From Henckelia pumila (taxonomy: Eukaryota > Streptophyta > Magnoliopsida > Lamiales > Gesneriaceae), in contig NW_027331833.1 of NCBI RefSeq assembly GCF_033568475.1, positions 6,820,001-6,884,000 on the forward strand: a stretch of 64,000 bases of DNA, in the 5' to 3' direction. This document shows, piece by piece, positions 35,885-47,159 of this stretch. Each line of letters begins with the position of its first letter. The stretch's first letter is position 1. The position numbers and the translations under genes are program-made. The notes below the pieces were generated by a model. The model did not search any database and was not told the origin of the DNA. It saw only the letters and a program-made list of their open reading frames with translations.

Positions 35885-38010
35885 CTAGATATCCGATGGA
35901 AGGATCTCCAGAAGGTCCCTAAGGCTAATGAAGTCAGTGGAGGCTCTAGGAGAGGGATATCCATTGTCCTTGAACTGCTTCACAACACCCATGAAGCCCA
36001 CATCCAATTACCGAAAAGACTTGGGACCGCAAATCTCTTTGAACTCCTCGGAATTGAGGAACTTTTCCTTGAAAGATGATCTTTCTTGGACTAGTTTTTT
36101 TTGGTGCGCTTGCTTTACCTTAGCTTGGGAAGACTTCATCTCCTCCTTCAATTTCTGGATCTCCATCTCATGACCCCTCTTTAGGTTCTGGAGCTCTTCC
36201 TCCTTCTTTTTCTGTAAATCATCAGATTGAACGTTCAACTCTTGCAGCTCTTGGGCACGTGCTTCTTGTAACTCCTCAATCTTGGCCGAAAGGTAATCAA
36301 TGATGGACTTGTTCTTTGAGTTTTCATGGATGATCTTTTTGAAGAAGTCAACGCGTGCAACCAACTCCCCTAAATACATGGCACCCTGTAACAAAAGATC
36401 AAATATAAACAGTGTGAGAATGAATTTATAGCACACAAGTATAAAGAATGAACTTGAAGAAGGGAGAAAGAGAGCTTACATCTGATATGCTTCTGCAAGT
36501 GCAATTGACAACGTTGAGGTAGTCCATAGAGTTCAAGAACGTGGCATTGACAGTAGAGGGAAGATTTTATAACAGCCTATATGCAATATGATTGGGACCA
36601 CATCCCACGATGGTCGAATTTGGGGTATATAAGTGATATATGCTCGGACCCGAGTGATGGACTCTTGGATGGCCGACCCCTGGCATTGATTCTTCTCGAG
36701 AGGAGAGGGATGCAATCGAAGTCGTAGAGAGCTTTTGCTTTCTTTGGATTGGACCAAAGGGCTTGGACTGGTAGGGATCTACTCTTTTTCACGAGTGCGA
36801 GAAGTCTTGGCTTGTGGAGAAATAGGAGAATTGGACTTCTTGGAGGGTTTTTTGGGGGTAGCTTGCTTTTTTTTTATATGGGAGGAGGGACCTTCATCTT
36901 TCTTGACAGTGGCAGGGGTCTTTGCTTGTTTTTTCTTGGGCGACTCAGCTTGGGAGTCTTCCTTGGGCTTAGAGGTGGTTGAAATCGGTTGTTTTTTGGG
37001 AATGGATGATGAACCACCAGCTTTCTCTTTATTTTTGAGCTAGCTCACGAATAAATATAACTTTCATGACTCTAGTCCCTCCAAAGATGAGAATATAGAA
37101 GCATGAGAAGTTTACAAGATGTGAAAAATTTTTCATCATAAAATTTAAAAAATTAAGTCACTACCGGCATCACCCTCCAACTTGACACCAACGAGGATAA
37201 GATTTGTGTGGCATAAGAGATCTTCGGATAAAAAGTGAGGAATGCTAAAACACTTATCTCCCAGTTTCTCTAGTATGCGAAGATATTTTTTGTTTTTCTT
37301 GAGATATTTGGGAGGGTCAGGTTTAGTGAAGGTAGGATACCACTCAGTGGTGCACTGCTATTTTGTAGGTGGTTGGAAGAATAAGAAGTATTTTCCATTT
37401 CTTTACATGATTTGGATCATCTCCAAAAAGTTTACGATTGGAACAAGGTGCTACATAAATGGACCCCTTTTTTGATTGACCAAGGATGAAGAAGTAGGAA
37501 AATGTTGTACAATCCACCAGAATTCCTAAGGAATGGAATAGCACTGCGAAATTACAAATGATGCGAAATGCATTGGGTGAGAACTGACTAAGGTGCACTT
37601 GATAGTAACTACTAAGAGCATGGAAGAAGTCGAGCATAGGGAACCTAAGACCCGCCTCTAGTTGATGTTGGAATAATGTAGAATACCCGGGGGGAGCTAA
37701 GTAAGGGCGATATTTCAAGGATGGGATTATGATATTGTGTGAGGCAGGTATGTTTCCTAAAGCCCTACGGGTGGGATTGGAATCAGCTTAAGGATGGAGT
37801 TCAAGTGCCAAAACCAAAGGGTGTCAGCATAAGCAATGTTCATTTGCCGCTGGACATGACAAATTTCTTTTCGGGGACGATAATGGCTTACGTTTTCCCC
37901 AACTTTCTCGGGCTCACAGGGCTCATAGGACTCGCTACTTTCCTTGGTCTCACTAATCTCCGCAGAATCATAAATTTGTTAGAATTATGTGAAGGATTGG
38001 AGAATTCAAA
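35885..38010 (-). pseudogene. Antisense gene of the Tat-type element, PF04195-like
   Basis: On the strand opposite to gag-pol, pieces in two or three frames give one coherent protein. An acidic Ser/Glu-rich N-terminus (about 37960-37800) is followed by PGYSTLFQHQLEAGLRFPML and LSQFSPNAFRIICNFAVLFH (37700-37550), which match my memory of the 'putative gypsy type transposon' domain. Then come a Lys/Ser-rich linker with SKPKEDSQAESPKKKQAK (37030-36790), a coiled-coil of about 90 residues (36380-36080), and a tail GYPSPRASTDFISLRDLLE ending at 35885. Antisense genes in the 3' region are known in Tat elements such as Grande; their function is not established. Frameshifts near 37340 and 37700 and stops break it here. 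The C-terminal coiled-coil stretch of 142 codons remains open. Confidence 0.72.
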
Positions 38011-38214
38011 TGAAGTCATAAGCTTATGATGACTTACAAGGGGAATGTAGGGAACACAAGTAAAATCAATTTGCTAAGGGGAAGATAAATACTTACCAAA
38101 TAAATTGAAAAATTGGCGGAAACAGAAAGTTAAGGAACAAATAAATAAATCGAGTAAGTTGAGGCGAGAGCTATCCAACACAAATATCTTGAGCCGAGCA
38201 ATTCATCGAACAAG

Positions 38215-38610
38215 CATTGGGTGAGAGTGAAAAATGAGGGGCAAGGGGAAAGGGGTGAGTGAAGAACAAAGAAAGAGGGTGAAAATGAGGGACGGGTGCC
38301 AAAGTGCATGGGCGAGGGGTGAGGGGTGAGGGGTGAGGGGTGAAGAACAAAGAGCGTTGGGCGAGGGGCGAGGGTGAAGAACAAAGGACAAGGGGCGAGG
38401 TTGAAAAACAAGGGGAGAGGGCGAGGGGCAAAGTGCGAGGGTGAGGGTGAAGAACGAGGGGCAAGGGGCGAGAGGCGAGGAACGAGGGTTTAAGGAGGGC
38501 TGGGCAAAGATGAATGGGCGAGAGTGAGCAGAAGCAGGGGGCGAGGGTGAGGAGATGAAGCAAGGGGCGAGAGTGAGGTGGGCTGGGGGGGAGGGGGGGG
38601 GCGAGTCCGT
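38215..38610. repeat. G-rich minisatellite, GGGGYGAGG-type
   Basis: Short irregular units such as GAGGGGTGAGGGGTGAGGGG and GGCGAGGGTGAAGAAC repeat over about 400 bp. The plus strand has many runs of three or more G, fitting G-quadruplex formation. It lies just upstream of the antisense gene. Pro/Ser/Leu-rich open frames on the minus strand are artefacts of it. Confidence 0.75.
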
Positions 38611-39100
38611 AGGGTATGAAGTCAAGATGAAAATGAAGGAGTATGTTGGGTATTTATAGGGGAAGTATGAGTGAGATTTCACCATTCAAATTCAAAATTC
38701 AAAAATGGAGGGTGATAGATGGACCTAGAGATGTGTGCAAGCTTTTACCAACAACCATTCACCTTTGTGATATTTCAAATTTTCTAAGGTCCATATTACG
38801 GGGGCTCCGCCCTCGCACCCCCGGTAGGATTAGTTGTGGGTATTGGGATTGGGCCTACCGGCCCCATCCCTCAACCCAAACAACTAATCCCGTGAAAAGT
38901 CATTACTTGGTCACACCGCGAAGTTTTCGGATTGATCAGAGGAAATTTTGAATCACCGAGCCCCGTGTCTAACTTAATGAGAATTCAAAAAGCGAAAGGT
39001 AAAAAATACGTAGTCCAATATCTCCCTCAATTTTCAAAATCAAGATCTCGCCTATGGGACTAATAAAATCGAGTTCTGAACTTACGATTCAACTCGACTT
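38611..39100. other. 3' non-coding end of the Tat-type element
   Basis: Contains a GC-rich palindromic zone near 38808-38880 with GGGGGCTCCGCCCTCGCACC and a later CCTACCGGCCCC. No gene recognised. TTTATAGGGG near 38654 could be part of an antisense promoter on neither strand clearly. Confidence 0.35.
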
Positions 39101-39112
39101 GGGAGGGGGAGA
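39101..39112 (+). other. Polypurine tract of the Tat-type element
   Basis: GGGAGGGGGAGA directly before the 3' LTR start (TTGGTGATATCCC). It would prime plus-strand DNA synthesis. Confidence 0.75.
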
Positions 39113-39113
39113 T

Positions 39114-39798
39114 TGGTGATATCCCACGAGTGGGCCCATCATATGCTTAAATTAAACTCAATGAAGGTCTATAACCATGGATTATGGTTCGAGTATCATT
39201 CTAAGGCTTAGAGTAGGGTCGGCCCATGAGGAAAGTGTTGAAGAAGAGGTATGTTGGCTTCCAAGGGGTGAGGGTAAGTCCCATCAAGTTGGACCCTATC
39301 CACGGGGGTCCGTAAAACGAGTCAATAGCTTATAACAATGTTGCATGGGGTGGGGTGGTGAGATTGGGTGTGGGGAGTGTAGAGGAAATAAGTAGAGGAG
39401 GGGTTCACCCGGGGTGGGCGAGCCTCATGAGGATGATCCCTAGGGTGGACGAGCCCTAGGATAGGTAAGCTTGGCTTTGTGTCTTGGAAGGACAAGCCCT
39501 GAAGGAGAGGCGCGTGAACTACACGCTCGTAGTCTCCTACAAAGTGTTCTTGGTCCCATACCTTGTCTCTTATAAATACGAGTTTTCTCACCTCATTTGT
39601 GATTCATTCACTTTCATTTTAAGAGGCACCCAAGCTCCTCTTTCTCTTATTTGTTGTCTCTGACTTGAGCGTCGGAGGAGCTATGTCGGAACACGCTCCT
39701 GGACCCCTCTAACATTCCTTGTTTGATTTTAGGTTCATCATCGGAATTGAAACTTTGAGCTTGAATTGGATCCGGACCATCAAATTTTAGTGAGTATT
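39114..39798 (+). repeat. 3' LTR of the Tat-type element
   Basis: Starts TGGTGATATCCC and follows the 5' LTR throughout. It has about 65 extra bases near 39408-39475 with GGGTGGGCGAGCC and GGGTGGACGAGCC. A TATAAATA box lies at 39571-39578. The end is blurred: AGTGAGTATTAG replaces AGTGAGTATCA. Confidence 0.82.
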
Positions 39799-39867
39799 AG
39801 TTAGAGTTGATATTGATGGTATAACTCGAGTTTTTAAACCGTACAAAAATTCAAGAGTTATATATTG

Positions 39868-40247
39868 CATTGTTCTAAAATACGGTAGGTGGGCGGTCAC
39901 CCACCATCTAGTGTCTAGGATCCTTGGAGATTTTTTGTTTTTAGCCTAAATTTCTAATTCTTCTTCTTCATCTTAATATTTACATAATAATTCATCTGTA
40001 TCAAACTCAAACTCAAAATCCACAACATATTCATCCTCTTCATTTGATACAAATTGATGAACAAATATACCAAACAATTTTAAAAATTTTTAAAAAATTA
40101 ATATTGGTGGCCGCCTAGGCGAACTTTGAGCCGCCTAGTCTGCCGATTTATGTAACAAAGCTTAGAGGCATAGCCTTTCTAAAAATCGTGTTGGTGGACA
40201 AACACCTAGCACCTAGGAGGTCCTGGGTGACACCCTTTAGAACAATG
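39868..40247. mobile_element. hAT-like MITE with exact 8 bp duplication
   Basis: The ends are CATTGTTCTAAAA and TTTAGAACAATG. The flanking duplication ATATATTG (39860-39867, 40248-40255) is exact and 8 bp long. Internal motifs GCCGCCTAGGCG and CACCTAGGAGG resemble the MITE in SINAT intron 2, so both may use the same transposase. Confidence 0.85.
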
Positions 40248-40404
40248 ATATATTGTTCTCCTAACCAGAGTAATTTTTACTCTCATATAATATTGAATTA
40301 TCTAAGGTTGCGTTGGATTGATGAATTTGGTTTTGTGGGAGGATCATGGTTTTGAAATTACTAGGTTGAATAGTGAGTTGTAAATTTAAGCATAAAAATA
40401 TACT

Positions 40405-41142
40405 TGTTAGATCAATGGAATCCGGATATCTCCATAATGATATGATATTGTCCACTTCGGGCACAAGCCCTCATGGTTTTGTTTTTGGAAACTCACCCAA
40501 AAGGGGTCATATCAATGGAGATATCATTCCATATATTAATTCATGATCTTTCCTTTAATTTTCCAATGTGGGACTTTGGTTGACCATTCCTAACAATCAT
40601 CCCCTCAAATGAAGTCCCACCAGGCCTCCCCTTAATCCGTCCCTCCAATCGAGCCTACTCACCTTCAATGCGTTGTGGCACATGCCTTACATGAATTGGT
40701 TGACCATTCCTAACAATCCTCCCCTCAAACGAAGTCCCACCAGGCCTTCCCTCAATCCGTCCCTCCAATCGAGCCTACTCACCTTCAATGCGTTGTGGCA
40801 CATGCCTTACATGAATTACCGGGAGCGTCCCCTCGAGAGCTTTCACAGATCTTAATCGGGGCCCTCAAACTTCTTCTCCTTGAGTTTCCGAGGATTCCAC
40901 CCACATTGGTTCTATCAGACCATGGCTCTGTTCCCACAGACGACGCCATTTGTTAGGCCAATGAAATTCGGATATCTTCACAATGGTATGATATTGTTTA
41001 CTTTGGGCACAAAGCCCTCATGATTTTGATTTTGAGAACCCACCCAAAAGGTCTCATACCAATGCAGATATCATTCCATATATTAATCCATGATCTTTCC
41101 TTTAATTTTCCAACGTGGGACTTTGGTTGACCATTCCTAACA
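40405..41142 (-). mobile_element. TRIM retrotransposon, complete ends, 738 bp
   Basis: Two direct terminal repeats, 40405-40595 and 40951-41142 (191 and 192 bp), both TGTTAG...CCTAACA, are flanked by an exact 5 bp duplication ATACT (40400-40404, 41143-41147). On the minus strand AATGGCGTCGTCTGTGGGAA follows the upstream LTR as a primer binding site, and a purine tract (TTTGAGGGGATGA) precedes the other LTR, so it is minus-oriented. No coding capacity: it must rely on enzymes of other elements. It carries a 120-bp internal duplication. Confidence 0.9.
40578..40817. repeat. 120-bp tandem duplication inside the TRIM
   Basis: The phrase GGTTGACCATTCCTAACAAT at 40578 recurs at 40698, and the copies stay aligned through GTTGTGGCACATGCCTTACA. 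The unit includes the last bases of one LTR, the purine tract and adjacent interior, so the LTR-interior junction itself is duplicated. Confidence 0.88.
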
Positions 41143-41275
41143 ATACTTAACGAACATAAGAGATTTCAAAATCGTTCATTTTAATTTTGAACCAAATGGT
41201 TAAAATGAATTTGAGGTGTTGATCTGAAATCAAATTTATCCAAATCCCATACATCCAAATGCAGCCTTACATTTG

Positions 41276-42249
41276 ATATATCATATATGATATAAAAATT
41301 ACGTCACATTGAACAACTAAATACAATCCAACTGCACTATTTGTTGGTACTCTCAATCGTTATTTATAATTGCAAAAAGGAAAAAAAAATAAAAATAAAA
41401 AAATTGCCCGCCGGCCCTCTGCATCAAAAATGGCATTGCATCTCCAAATACGAGAGATTGTCCATGTTTCTGTCGGTAGAAAATGACGTCTTGATCTGAA
41501 TATTATTATAATAATATTCAAATTAAAATAATTTTTTAATCAAACTAAAATATTTATAGACCAAATTACTGTTTTTCAAAAACATTACTCAAGGGCGCGC
41601 GATTTTGAAAAATATAATGAAACGAATTTTTTAAATAAAATATTTGTTTATCTTTTATCTTACTATATTATTAAATGTGCGTAGGTTATAAAAACTGTTT
41701 TTGGTGTCATGATACTTTTTTAAAATTTACGCATTATACCCCATACCCCTCACTAAATAAAAAACAACTTTATTCATGTTTCATTTCCTCCCACTTTCTC
41801 ATTGATTTTCCCTCTAACTTTCTTTCTTCACTTTTTTTTTTCTCTATCAAAAGATTCAAACTCATATTTTCTTGGCCAACACCTTAATCAAGTTAGAATT
41901 TTTTATCAAATTATACATTTACGGAACACGCATCGCGTGTGCCTTGGTGACTTGTTATTTATTAAGTGTAGACATATTAGAATAACTAAATTGGTGTCAT
42001 AGTTTATTTTTCAATATACCAAAAATACCCTTCTTTTCAATTTTTTGTTTTCTCCACGTTTCTTACTCACTATCTCCACATCTCCAATAACACTCTTGCC
42101 AATTTCAGTTCTCTTTTTTTTTTCTTCTTCTTTTTTTTCTTTTATAATTAACCTAATATGTTAAGTATCAAAATTCATATACATTGTAGTTATTATTTTA
42201 CACACACAAATGTGTGTGCACCATTCCTGTGAACAGGGACGGATTTATG
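41276..42249. other. AT-rich spacer without visible gene
   Basis: No recognisable gene or transposon end. T-rich tracts at 41820-41860 and 42110-42145. Short open frames show no domain. Confidence 0.45.
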
Positions 42250-42257
42250 TATGGCCT

Positions 42258-42681
42258 AGGGGTGCAAACAAACCGAATTCGAGCCGAATTCGAATATGTT
42301 CGAATTCGAGCTTATCGAACTCGAGCCAAATTCGAACATGTTCAAACATTTTTTCGAGCCGAGCTCGAGCCAAAATTACTCCGTTCGATAGTTCGCGAAT
42401 AGTTCGCGAGCCTTAATATTTAATTAATATAATATAATTATATAATAATATATATACATTTTGAGCTTTCGAACCATAATATCCGAATAGTTCACGAATA
42501 TGTTCGAATATTTCGAACCGAACTCGAATTTGAACTTCATTTTGAGCTGAACTCGAGCCAAAATATTTGAAATTATCGAACTTCGAATCGAGCTCGAACT
42601 CGAATATACTCTTATCGAGCCGAATTCAAACCTTAAAATTTTATCATTATTCGGCTCGATTCGGTTCGTTTGCACCCCTAA
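42258..42681. mobile_element. MITE with about 30 bp TIRs
   Basis: The left end AGGGGTGCAAACAAACCGAA and the right end TTCGGTTCGTTTGCACCCCT are inverted and extend through GAGCCGAAT on both sides. The 8 bp flanks TATGGCCT (42250-42257) and TATGACCT (42682-42689) differ at one base. Subterminal GAGCTCGAGCC and TTCGAA motifs are dense. A degraded relative lies at 8639-9080. Confidence 0.8.
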
Positions 42682-42689
42682 TATGACCT

Positions 42690-44497
42690 ATACTGGGCTG
42701 TAGTCCACCCTATTTTTCTTGTTTACAAGGGTGCAGTTAGATGTAAGCCCAGTTCAATTTATTTATTTTGGTAAAGATGTCAAAAGTTTTAAGGATAACA
42801 TATTATTGGGTTCGCACTATGCAGCCGTGCAGGTTCATAGAATAATTTATTTGACTTTTTAACTCTCGTAAGTCGTAATTTATAATTAACTTTGGCTTTT
42901 TACCATGCTTTAAATCCCCCCAAACTTATCCTTGAATTCTGTGCCTCAAACTTCAAAGCAGGTGGCTCTCGGTCTCTCTAACATATATTACCAAAATTAA
43001 TTATTGGATTTTTTTACTAGTGCGTCAAGTGTTTTGAACATAATAATTAGTATAGCTTTCATGAATAGAACATAGTAAATTAATAGAAAAACACTAATTT
43101 AATATTGATCTATTTTATCGAATTCTTTTATTTAATAGAAGTTAATTTTTGAAAATATATTTAAAATATACTAAAAAATAGTTTTAAAATGTAAATTTTA
43201 AATCTAAATAAAACTTGTTGGTAGATTGCGAAAGTTACATGTTAATTTAATTGATATGAACATTTTGAAAATTGATCTTGGTGAAACTTCTTTTTAAAAA
43301 TTTTCTCATACATTTGGGAGGTTAGTTTTTTTAAAAATAAAATGAAATTTACTAATATTATTTTTCTAACGATCTTCGTGCTAATATTTTAAATTTGATT
43401 TATTACATTAAGTTTAAGCCCACCTTAACTCTAATTTCTGGATCCGTCCCTAGCTGTGAATAACTAAATCTAGGTACAATCCAACCGTAGTTGTTGGCAG
43501 TCTCAACCATCACAATATACAAATTCTACATGTGGAAATTTGTAATCGAAAGAAGGATTTTACAAAATTAATAATAGTACTTTTTTAAATTTTTAAAAAA
43601 TAGATTAAAGAAAGAGTTTGCAGAAACAGATTTACATATAAGTACAGATTTCATATTGTATAAAGTATCTCACTTACACTAAATAATATAGATTTTAATA
43701 TTTTTAAAACCTTCATTTCAAAAAATTATGATATTTTATAGGACTAAAACGCTCGTTATTTTATCAAAAAATAAAAATTAATATTATTATTCAAATATTT
43801 TAAACCGTACATTAATCTTGTCACACATCGAATGCTCTCTCCGTACGAAAATTATTGCACATTTTCACCCAACAATCCACATATCAATAATTGTATTTCT
43901 CACAATCTATGTGAATTAAACATGTGACTTTAACTTTGATCTACTTGGCTTTGATCTAATAGTAAGAAATTATAGCTGATGATAATTTTGCAACTCAAAT
44001 ATTTTGAATCGTCAACTTCTCAAACAATACACTTTGATTCCTCTCCCAACAATGAAATTATTATTACGCCCAACATATAGATCTATATGTTTATTGAATC
44101 TTAAACTAAATATGGTCACATCATTAATTGAAAATTCAAAATAGACGGATGAAAAATTAGAAAATATGTACGATTATAAGATGAGGAGGTTGGACAAATA
44201 TCGTTTTCATTTGACTACTTCAATTGTTTGATCGGAGACATTGACGTTTGACTTTGCTTTTAGATTTATTTTTGTGTTTTTTCCCCAATATATTTAAACC
44301 ATATATAGGATGATGCAACTATAATTGGGAAAAAAAAAAACATAGCAACTTTCGTGATGACATCTCATGAATTAATTATATATGACATATCTCTTACTTC
44401 ACTCGATTTATGAAAAATATTATTTTTTATGTCAAAAATATTATTTTTCAGTTTATATGTATCAGATCGACATATCTAATTTATATGGATCCGTGAT
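42690..44497. other. AT-rich intergenic region
   Basis: No gene recognised. The segment 44395-44500 resembles 15500-15610 and, after the copia LTR, continues as CTCATAGGAGACATATCC, so a dispersed MITE was probably the insertion site of that LTR. Confidence 0.45.
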
Positions 44498-44502
44498 ATT
44501 GT

Positions 44503-44964
44503 TGTTAGGGAAATTCCCCATAAACTTAAACCCAGAATCATCATGCTAAATCATTAAGATTAAATACTGTAAACTTAAGCGGAAGCGTACCTTAATCCAT
44601 AACAATTAATACTGATGTAGATCTGCATGGTTTGGCCTTCCAGATCAACACGATTTGCCTTGAAAGTTCCTTCAGTTCTCTCACGCTCTCTAAGTATCGA
44701 TGAGAATTGAATAGAATGACATCAACGTCGTGTGATCTGGGGACCATAATCCTTTATTTATATTTTGGGATTCTATTTAAGCCCATCAATCAAATAGAAA
44801 AGCCCACTAGTATCTACACATTAAAGGCCACACCCTATTAGATACATTAAAGCCCAAATAAACCGAAACTTTATTTAGATCACTTTTATGGGCTAACTTT
44901 ATTTGACAGTCCACAACACATAATTATTTACATATAAGCCCAACGTTGGATTTATGATCCAACA
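44503..44964 (-). mobile_element. Copia-type solo LTR, minus orientation
   Basis: On the minus strand it runs TGTTGGATCATAAATCC to TTCCCTAACA. An exact 5 bp duplication ATTGT flanks it (44498-44502, 44965-44969). Length 462 bp. A minus-strand TATAAATAAAGG near 44755-44766 gives the orientation. No interior is present, so it is a product of LTR-LTR recombination. Confidence 0.85.
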
Positions 44965-45029
44965 ATTGTCTCATAGGAGACATATCCAATATTTACAGTA
45001 GAAAGTAATTTTTTTTATAGGGGACCAAA

Positions 45030-46290
45030 ATAAGATATCCGCTTCAAAAAATTGAGCCGTAACTAGGGCCTTGGCATGTCCGGATGCAAGGCCAGTTTGG
45101 AAGGTCCGAACATATTCGGAGGAATGGTTCATGTTTGGATACAAATAAACAGTTCGAAAAATCCGAACCTACGATCGAAAATCTAGATCCATCGCAGACA
45201 GGTAAGTAAATGGATTAACTTTCGGATGCTGGAAACATGGAAGATCGAAACGTCGAAGTCCCGATCAGAGATTCCGAATCCAGCTGTCCATGAGGTGTCC
45301 GAGAAGGGGTGACTCAGCAATTTCATGCAGAGTTCAGAACGTTTGAAGGGGTGATAGAACCGTCCGAACTCAGACACTAGATATGTGCCACACATGCAGA
45401 GTTCGGAAGGTCCGAAATCGAGATCGAAGTGTTCGAACTCCATCTATAAATAGGGCTCCGAGGATTCATTTCAGAGGCATGAATTCACTGATCTCCCTCT
45501 CAATTCAGTCTATATTGTGAGTTAGCAATACTAGTGAGGGACGGGCTACAGTAAGGTGCTTTTGGAATAGCAGCAGAGTTTTGAATGAATCCGGAGCTTT
45601 CAACATTAGTGTCTTATGACAGACACATGTATGGTCCAAGAATCTTATTAGAAAATAGTAGTATCTATTAGTTTAGTTAAGACTTTTATAAAATGATTAA
45701 TAATATGGTAACCACTTAACTGTAGGCTTGGAACCTAGACCCTCATTGTACTCGACCTATCACGTAGAGGTACGTAATTATTGAATGAGATTTTCAACTG
45801 AGTATATATTCTTATATGTTGTATTTATGTGTCATGATACATGTTTTACTGCTTTATATACACACTGAATGTGCACATACATGTTGAGTCGTATCTCTTT
45901 CGAGATAGAATTTTTAGTTGGGTAGCTCAGCCCTACCACTATTATATTGTCTGACACCGAGAGCTACTGCAATGGCGGTTACTGATACTATGGTTATCTG
46001 GACGAGTGTGTGAGCCACCCCGAGGTTGGATTCTCCGATGATGCTACATTCTCCGATGATGCTACATACTCATTGGTGCCTAGTTTTATCAAAACTTGGT
46101 AGTTGACCAGTCATCCAGTCATCTCATGCTGCATGCATCATATTAGTTGTATACTCATACTTTCATACTGGAAAATTTTCTCTCACGTACTTGATGTTAT
46201 CTTGGACATCCCATTCCACGGGGCATGTCTTAGGTTGGACGGAGCGGGAGGATCGAGGCAGGTTTACTGGGAATTTTTCAGATAACCAAA
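45030..46290 (+). mobile_element. Truncated gypsy-type LTR, relative of 33770-35279
   Basis: TTCGGAAGGTCCGAA-type motifs at 45070-45440 precede a TATAAATA box at 45445-45452. Downstream blocks with 'TGTGTGAGCCACC' (46008) and ATCCCATTCCACGGGGCATG (46209) follow the same order as in the solo LTR at 33770-35279. Both ends are missing, so it is a fragment. Confidence 0.6.
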
Positions 46291-46299
46291 TCTGATCTT

Positions 46300-46890
46300 C
46301 ACCATTCCTAATAAATTTTAGGATGTTTTAAAGCTGCTGTCAAAATTTCAGCTCAATCCGACGGTTAGATTGTGAGATTTTTTTTTTAAAATTATCGCGC
46401 GCTGCAGAATTTCACATCCGAGAGTCATGCCCAGGCACCCCTATCCGTATGCGTTCCCGCGCCGTTTGTAGGAGTTTGAAAGTGTGAAAAATAAGGCCAT
46501 GCGCGCCCGCTCAGGTCCTTAGGTGCGCCCGCGCCATCCCGTATTCAGATTTCTTAATTTTCAGGAATAAAACTTTGGCATATTTATGGTCTTTCTTTGA
46601 GGGGCTTCGAGAACATATAAAAGAGATTTCAAAGACACAATATAGGGAGGAAGCCGCCACACAACACAAGAGAAATCGTGAGAGTTGGAACGTGAACTGA
46701 AGAAGAATAAATCTGCAAAAGAAGAAAGCTACTACGTGAAGAACATCAATCAACAAATACGAAGATCGATCCACCGGACACGGCGTCGCATAATCGAATT
46801 TGTTTTCTTTCTTTCGAATTTATATTATTGATTTGATGTCTAGTTTCATGAAAATGATTTTTGTTTATCAGAATTTGATCATGAACTAAA
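46300..46890 (+). mobile_element. LTR-like promoter fragment of another family
   Basis: GC-rich phrases GCGCGCCCGCTCAGG and GTGCGCCCGCGCC precede a TATAAAAG box at about 46615-46622. The layout of motif array then TATA box resembles the LTRs nearby. Ends and domain content were not identified. Confidence 0.35.
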
Positions 46891-47159
46891 CTTTTCTTAG
46901 TCTAGGGGTTTGATGTAGCCTGGTTGTGACGCTTTTACAACTCTTTAATTTTATTGGATTGAATTCCCATAGATTAATTGTTTTTCTAAAATTTATTGTC
47001 TCTTCAATTACTTGATCACTAATTGGATTATTATATTTATTTGAAATCATTGCTCGGGAGAGGGGATTTTGAATAGGATCAATATAAATTTCACCGTTAA
47101 TTTTTTTTATATAGACTATTGGGCAACCGACTAGTGTCTTATCATTCATCCATTTGAAC
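46891..47159. other. Unassigned stretch
   Basis: An 87-codon open frame on the minus strand has no recognisable domain. It lies directly beyond the copia fragment and may be copia 3' or LTR sequence. Confidence 0.35.

Larger units (their letters stand above)
25654..39798 (+). mobile_element. Decayed Ty3/gypsy element, Tat type, with later insertions
   Basis: Two direct LTRs (25654-26272 and 39114-39798), a PBS-like site after the first and a purine tract before the second bound about 12.8 kb of interior. Order is gag, protease, RT-RNase H, a second RNase H, integrase, then a long 3' region with a tandem array and an antisense gene. A second RNase H between RT-RNase H and integrase, together with a long extra 3' region, is a hallmark of the Tat lineage. 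Many frameshifts and stops show it is dead. Insertions at 31701-33189 and 33770-35279 enlarge it. No clear target duplication could be read. Confidence 0.85.
40302..41275. mobile_element. MITE-like host element split by a TRIM
   Basis: Left end AAGGTTGCGTTGGAT and right end ATCCAAATGCAGCCTT are inverted. Without the TRIM, about 230 bp of AT-rich non-coding DNA remains. Its target duplication is not clear. Confidence 0.45.

Noticed and set aside
38130..38690. Pro/Ser-rich extensin-like protein on the minus strand
   Set aside because: Open in several frames at once because of the G-rich minisatellite; no signal peptide or SPPPP pattern of real extensins.
25649..39803. Target-site duplication of the Tat-type element
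   Set aside because: Flanks around TGGTGATA and the blurred 3' LTR end give no convincing 5 bp match.
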